From NCBI GenBank assembly GCA_903826205.1, contig CAIKDP010000389.1, positions 1 through 43,242 on the forward strand: a DNA stretch of 43,242 nt, given 5' to 3'. The DNA is from Akkermansiaceae bacterium. GTDB lineage: Bacteria; Verrucomicrobiota; Verrucomicrobiia; Verrucomicrobiales; Akkermansiaceae. Positions 41,818 to 43,242 of this stretch are shown here, one piece after another. A program made the position numbers and the translations under genes. Numbering within the stretch: the stretch's first letter is position 1; each line of letters starts with the position of its first letter. The notes under the pieces were generated by a model that had not been told where the DNA came from, ran no database searches, and saw only the letters and a program-made list of their open reading frames with translations.

Positions 41818-42621
41818 CTACCTGAACAGGCCCACACCAGCGCGCCATAAGTCACTGCAACAAACGGCCATCACAATGACGATGAGCGCGCAAGCTCCGG
41901 CAAGAGCCAGCGCGCGCCGGTCGTTCCAGTCGGATCTTATCAGCGCAACAACCGCGAGTACACACGCCAGCGCAAACCCGGTCACCATGCCGATGGCCAG
42001 GACGGATATGGCTCCAAGTATCAGAAAACCATTTCCTGTTAGCATCGCGAAACCGAACAATACCGGCGGGGCAATCAGTGACAAGAGCGCGAGGAAGGCG
42101 GCACTTGCAAGAAAGTTGGGCCAGACTTCGGGGGGGACGTCATCAGGTTGACTGCTACAGTCAAGGGACAATACCACCGCCGTGCCGACCCACTCAACCT
42201 CACGGTTTGCCAATTCAATACCCGAAGATTCGTCGTACTTCCAGTCTTCCGGTACCGACACATCCACAGACCTGCTTCCCTTCAAGCGGCAGGTGATCAC
42301 CCGTTTGTGGTCGTTTCCATTCACGGCTGCCCATCGGAATTCCGCCCAGTCGCAGGGTATTGCGGGCCCGTGTCGCCAATCGACCACCACCAAGTCTCCA
42401 GCCTTGCCAGCCCGTGACTCGCGAATGCCATAGGAGATGAGAGATGATACAAAATTCCGCGCCTCTCCCAAGTCCGTGAATCCCACGCCTGCCAGTTCCC
42501 CATCCGTGCAGAGCATGGCTTGCGGGCACTCGGCTTGAAGGCAGGCCCATCCGCCGGGATACACCTCATCGATTGCGTCGATGCGCAGAATAACCGAGCT
42601 GCTTTCGACCAGTATTGCCAT
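41818..42621 (-). CDS. membrane protein of unknown function with soluble N-terminal domain
   Basis: The 267-residue protein is not recognised. Residues 1-160 look soluble, with acidic and Trp-rich stretches (YPGGWACLQAECPQ, VVVDWRHGPAIPCDWAEFRW). The C-terminal part has about three membrane helices (FLASAAFLALLSLIAPPVLFG, FLILGAISVLAIGMVTGFALA, LALAGACALIVIVMAVCC). Codon use looks less GC-biased than in the neighbours, which might indicate transfer. The start is ATG 42621; a TTG at 42633 is possible. A sigma-70-like promoter lies just upstream. It might be an immunity-like or signalling protein, but nothing shows this. Confidence 0.55.
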   Translation of the reverse strand: MAILVESSSVILRIDAIDEVYPGGWACLQAECPQAMLCTDGELAGVGFTDLGEARNFVSSLISYGIRESRAGKAGDLVVVDWRHGPAIPCDWAEFRWAAVNGNDHKRVITCRLKGSRSVDVSVPEDWKYDESSGIELANREVEWVGTAVVLSLDCSSQPDDVPPEVWPNFLASAAFLALLSLIAPPVLFGFAMLTGNGFLILGAISVLAIGMVTGFALACVLAVVALIRSDWNDRRALALAGACALIVIVMAVCCSDLWRAGVGLFR

Positions 42622-42645
42622 AGCGGGAAACAACGGACATCCGAA

Positions 42646-42673
42646 AAAATATCAGAAAAATGACGGACGTCAA
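42646..42673 (-). promoter_or_regulatory. candidate sigma-70-type promoter for the orphan membrane protein
   Basis: On the minus strand TTGACG (42668-42673) and TATTTT (42646-42651) are separated by 16 bp. The -35 is 5 of 6 and the -10 is 4 of 6. Transcription would begin near 42638, a short 5-prime leader of about 17 nt before the ATG at 42621. Confidence 0.4.
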
Positions 42674-42937
42674 AGCCGCATTTTCATTGTAGCCTTGCAG
42701 CGGCTGTCTGCGACCGCCGGTGGCGCATGCGACGCGCATCTCTTGCGCAACGGCACCGCCCCTCACGGCTTGCAAAACTCAACCCGCATCCTTAGCAATA
42801 CCCGTCTTCGCCGTACCTGCGGCTTCCAGCCGCTGTCATCATCTTCTATTCGCTGTCCTCCGTAATCCGGACATGTTGCCCGGATTCTTGGTCCGCTTCA
42901 CCGCCCCTTCCGTGTTGTTGTTGGGGGCGGGGATTTT
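42674..42937. other. gene-poor spacer with a small hairpin
   Basis: No convincing gene was found here: open frames are short and have no family likeness. A hairpin AATCCGG ... CCGGATT (about 42863-42885) is seen. Two further non-GTTAG TTAG/CTAA sites lie in the final 460 bp, which otherwise lack the window-wide motif. Confidence 0.35.
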
Positions 42938-43045
42938 TAACCACTGAGGACACTGAGAACCACTGAAAGCACTGATTTTATAAACACAGAAAACATTGTC
43001 TTCAATCAGTGGTTTCAGTGGTCATCAGTTCTTTCAGTGGTTTTC
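42938..43045. repeat. cluster of direct and inverted CACTGA repeats
   Basis: CACTGA recurs at least four times in the left half (in ACCACTGAGG, ACACTGAGAA, CCACTGAAAG and GCACTGATTT), and its complement TCAGTG recurs in the right half (ATCAGTGG, TTCAGTGG and TTTCAGTGG). The arms AACCACTGAAAG (42958-42969) and CTTTCAGTGGTT (43031-43042) are perfect inverted repeats about 60 bp apart. The centre is AT-rich. The cluster could form a long imperfect hairpin. It may be a non-autonomous mobile relic or a regulatory structure. Confidence 0.7.
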
Positions 43046-43072
43046 TTGGCCCGCATAACCCTCGCCCCCCCC

Positions 43073-43090
43073 CGCGTTGTCACCAACGCG
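43073..43090. repeat. intergenic hairpin repeat, copy B (CGCGTTG-TCAC-CAACGCG)
   Basis: A perfect 7-bp stem with a TCAC loop, followed by CCT as in copy A at 16142-16159. One stem pair is T-A here and C-G there, a compensatory change. It follows a run of nine to ten C and lies close to the CACTGA repeat cluster. Confidence 0.65.
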
Positions 43091-43183
43091 CCTGTTGAAG
43101 AAAAGGCGGATTTTTTTTGCTAAAGAATAATTTTGTGCGGAGGCAGCGGAATTCGTAATCGTTGCGTTCGGAAAAACAAAACA

Positions 43184-43242
43184 ATGAGAAAGAACAGCCA
43201 CCACCTCCGCGAAGAGGACCGTAAGATAATCAGTATGATGAG
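43184..43242 (+). CDS. possible start of a gene cut by the window end
   Basis: An ATG at 43184 opens a frame (MRKNSHHLREEDRKIISMM) that runs to the window end. It is too short to identify; the LREEDRKII stretch is charged and helical. AT-rich sequence upstream (TTTTTTTTGCTAAAGAATAATTTTG, in part) may hold a promoter. No Shine-Dalgarno sequence lies right before the ATG, though GGAGG occurs about 40 bp upstream. Confidence 0.35.
   Translation, partial: MRKNSHHLREEDRKIISMM

Larger units (their letters stand above)
420..42042. repeat. window-wide pentamer motif CTAAC/GTTAG (about 64 sites)
   Basis: By eye the pentamer occurs about 64 times, from 420-424 to 42038-42042, against about nine TTAG/CTAA tetramers in any other context. 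The extended form is close to YCTAACRA. On the coding strand CTAAC outnumbers GTTAG by about two to one. Gaps without it include 8890-10460, 24724-27152 and 28017-30632. It is not a transposable or CRISPR-type repeat. Its role is unknown; a DNA-modification, chromosome-organising or recombination signal is possible. Confidence 0.6.

Noticed and set aside
42581-42947. Short plus-strand open frames in the last 650 bp
   Set aside because: They overlap the orphan gene start and intergenic hairpins, have no domain likeness and no ribosome site.
43061-43072. Homopolymer C run as a phase-variable switch
   Set aside because: It lies in an intergenic spacer with no promoter or gene identified around it, so there is no support for phase variation.

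Overview
The window looks like a chromosomal segment of a high-GC Gram-negative bacterium, most likely a member of the Verrucomicrobiota. This is inferred from a division cluster with a fused murC-murB gene, a divergent FtsZ with a long C-terminal tail, a full mreBCD-mrdA-rng operon, and an operon of Tat-exported Gfo/Idh/MocA oxidoreductases with a DUF1080 protein, a combination common in Verrucomicrobiota and Planctomycetota. No rRNA, tRNA, CRISPR array, integrase or insertion sequence was recognised. The glycyl radical enzyme points to an anaerobic or facultative lifestyle, and NnrS with an Rrf2 regulator points to nitric oxide exposure.

Layout. 1-3680 (+): the end of an ABC exporter permease, a small anchored protein, a large secreted helical-repeat protein and a VF530-type small DNA-binding protein. 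3802-12106 (+): murG, murC-murB fusion, ddl, ftsQ, ftsA, ftsZ, preceded by a textbook sigma-54 (-24/-12) promoter match. 12165-16054 (+): a tandem pair of secreted parallel beta-helix proteins that arose by duplication, each followed by the same hairpin. 25759-16195 (-): mreB, mreC, mreD, mrdA (PBP2), rng (RNase G), then a glycyl radical enzyme activase and a glycyl radical enzyme, all closely spaced and co-directional. 26005-27954 (+): citramalate synthase and a small zinc-ribbon membrane protein, closed by a bidirectional terminator. 30838-28040 (-): an autotransporter. 31158-32357 (+) and 32805-32359 (-): NnrS and an Rrf2 regulator, tail to tail. 40190-33002 (-): a six-gene operon of DUF1080 protein, discoidin-like protein, Gfo/Idh/MocA oxidoreductase, HEAT-repeat protein, second Gfo/Idh/MocA oxidoreductase and sugar isomerase, which fits a 3-keto-sugar route. 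41648-40464 (-): a secreted HExxH metallopeptidase. 42621-41818 (-): an orphan membrane protein. The last 560 bp are mostly repeats and hairpins, with the possible start of a gene at the edge.

Three window-wide signals stand out. First, the tetramer TTAG is almost confined to the context GTTAG (or CTAAC): about 64 sites against about 9 with any other base before TTAG. Rare codons and TAA stops are often used to form it. Second, nearly every start codon lacks a Shine-Dalgarno sequence. Third, intergenic hairpin repeats recur, including two copies with a compensatory base-pair change. Coordinates and counts were read by eye, and family assignments rest on recognised motifs, not on database searches.
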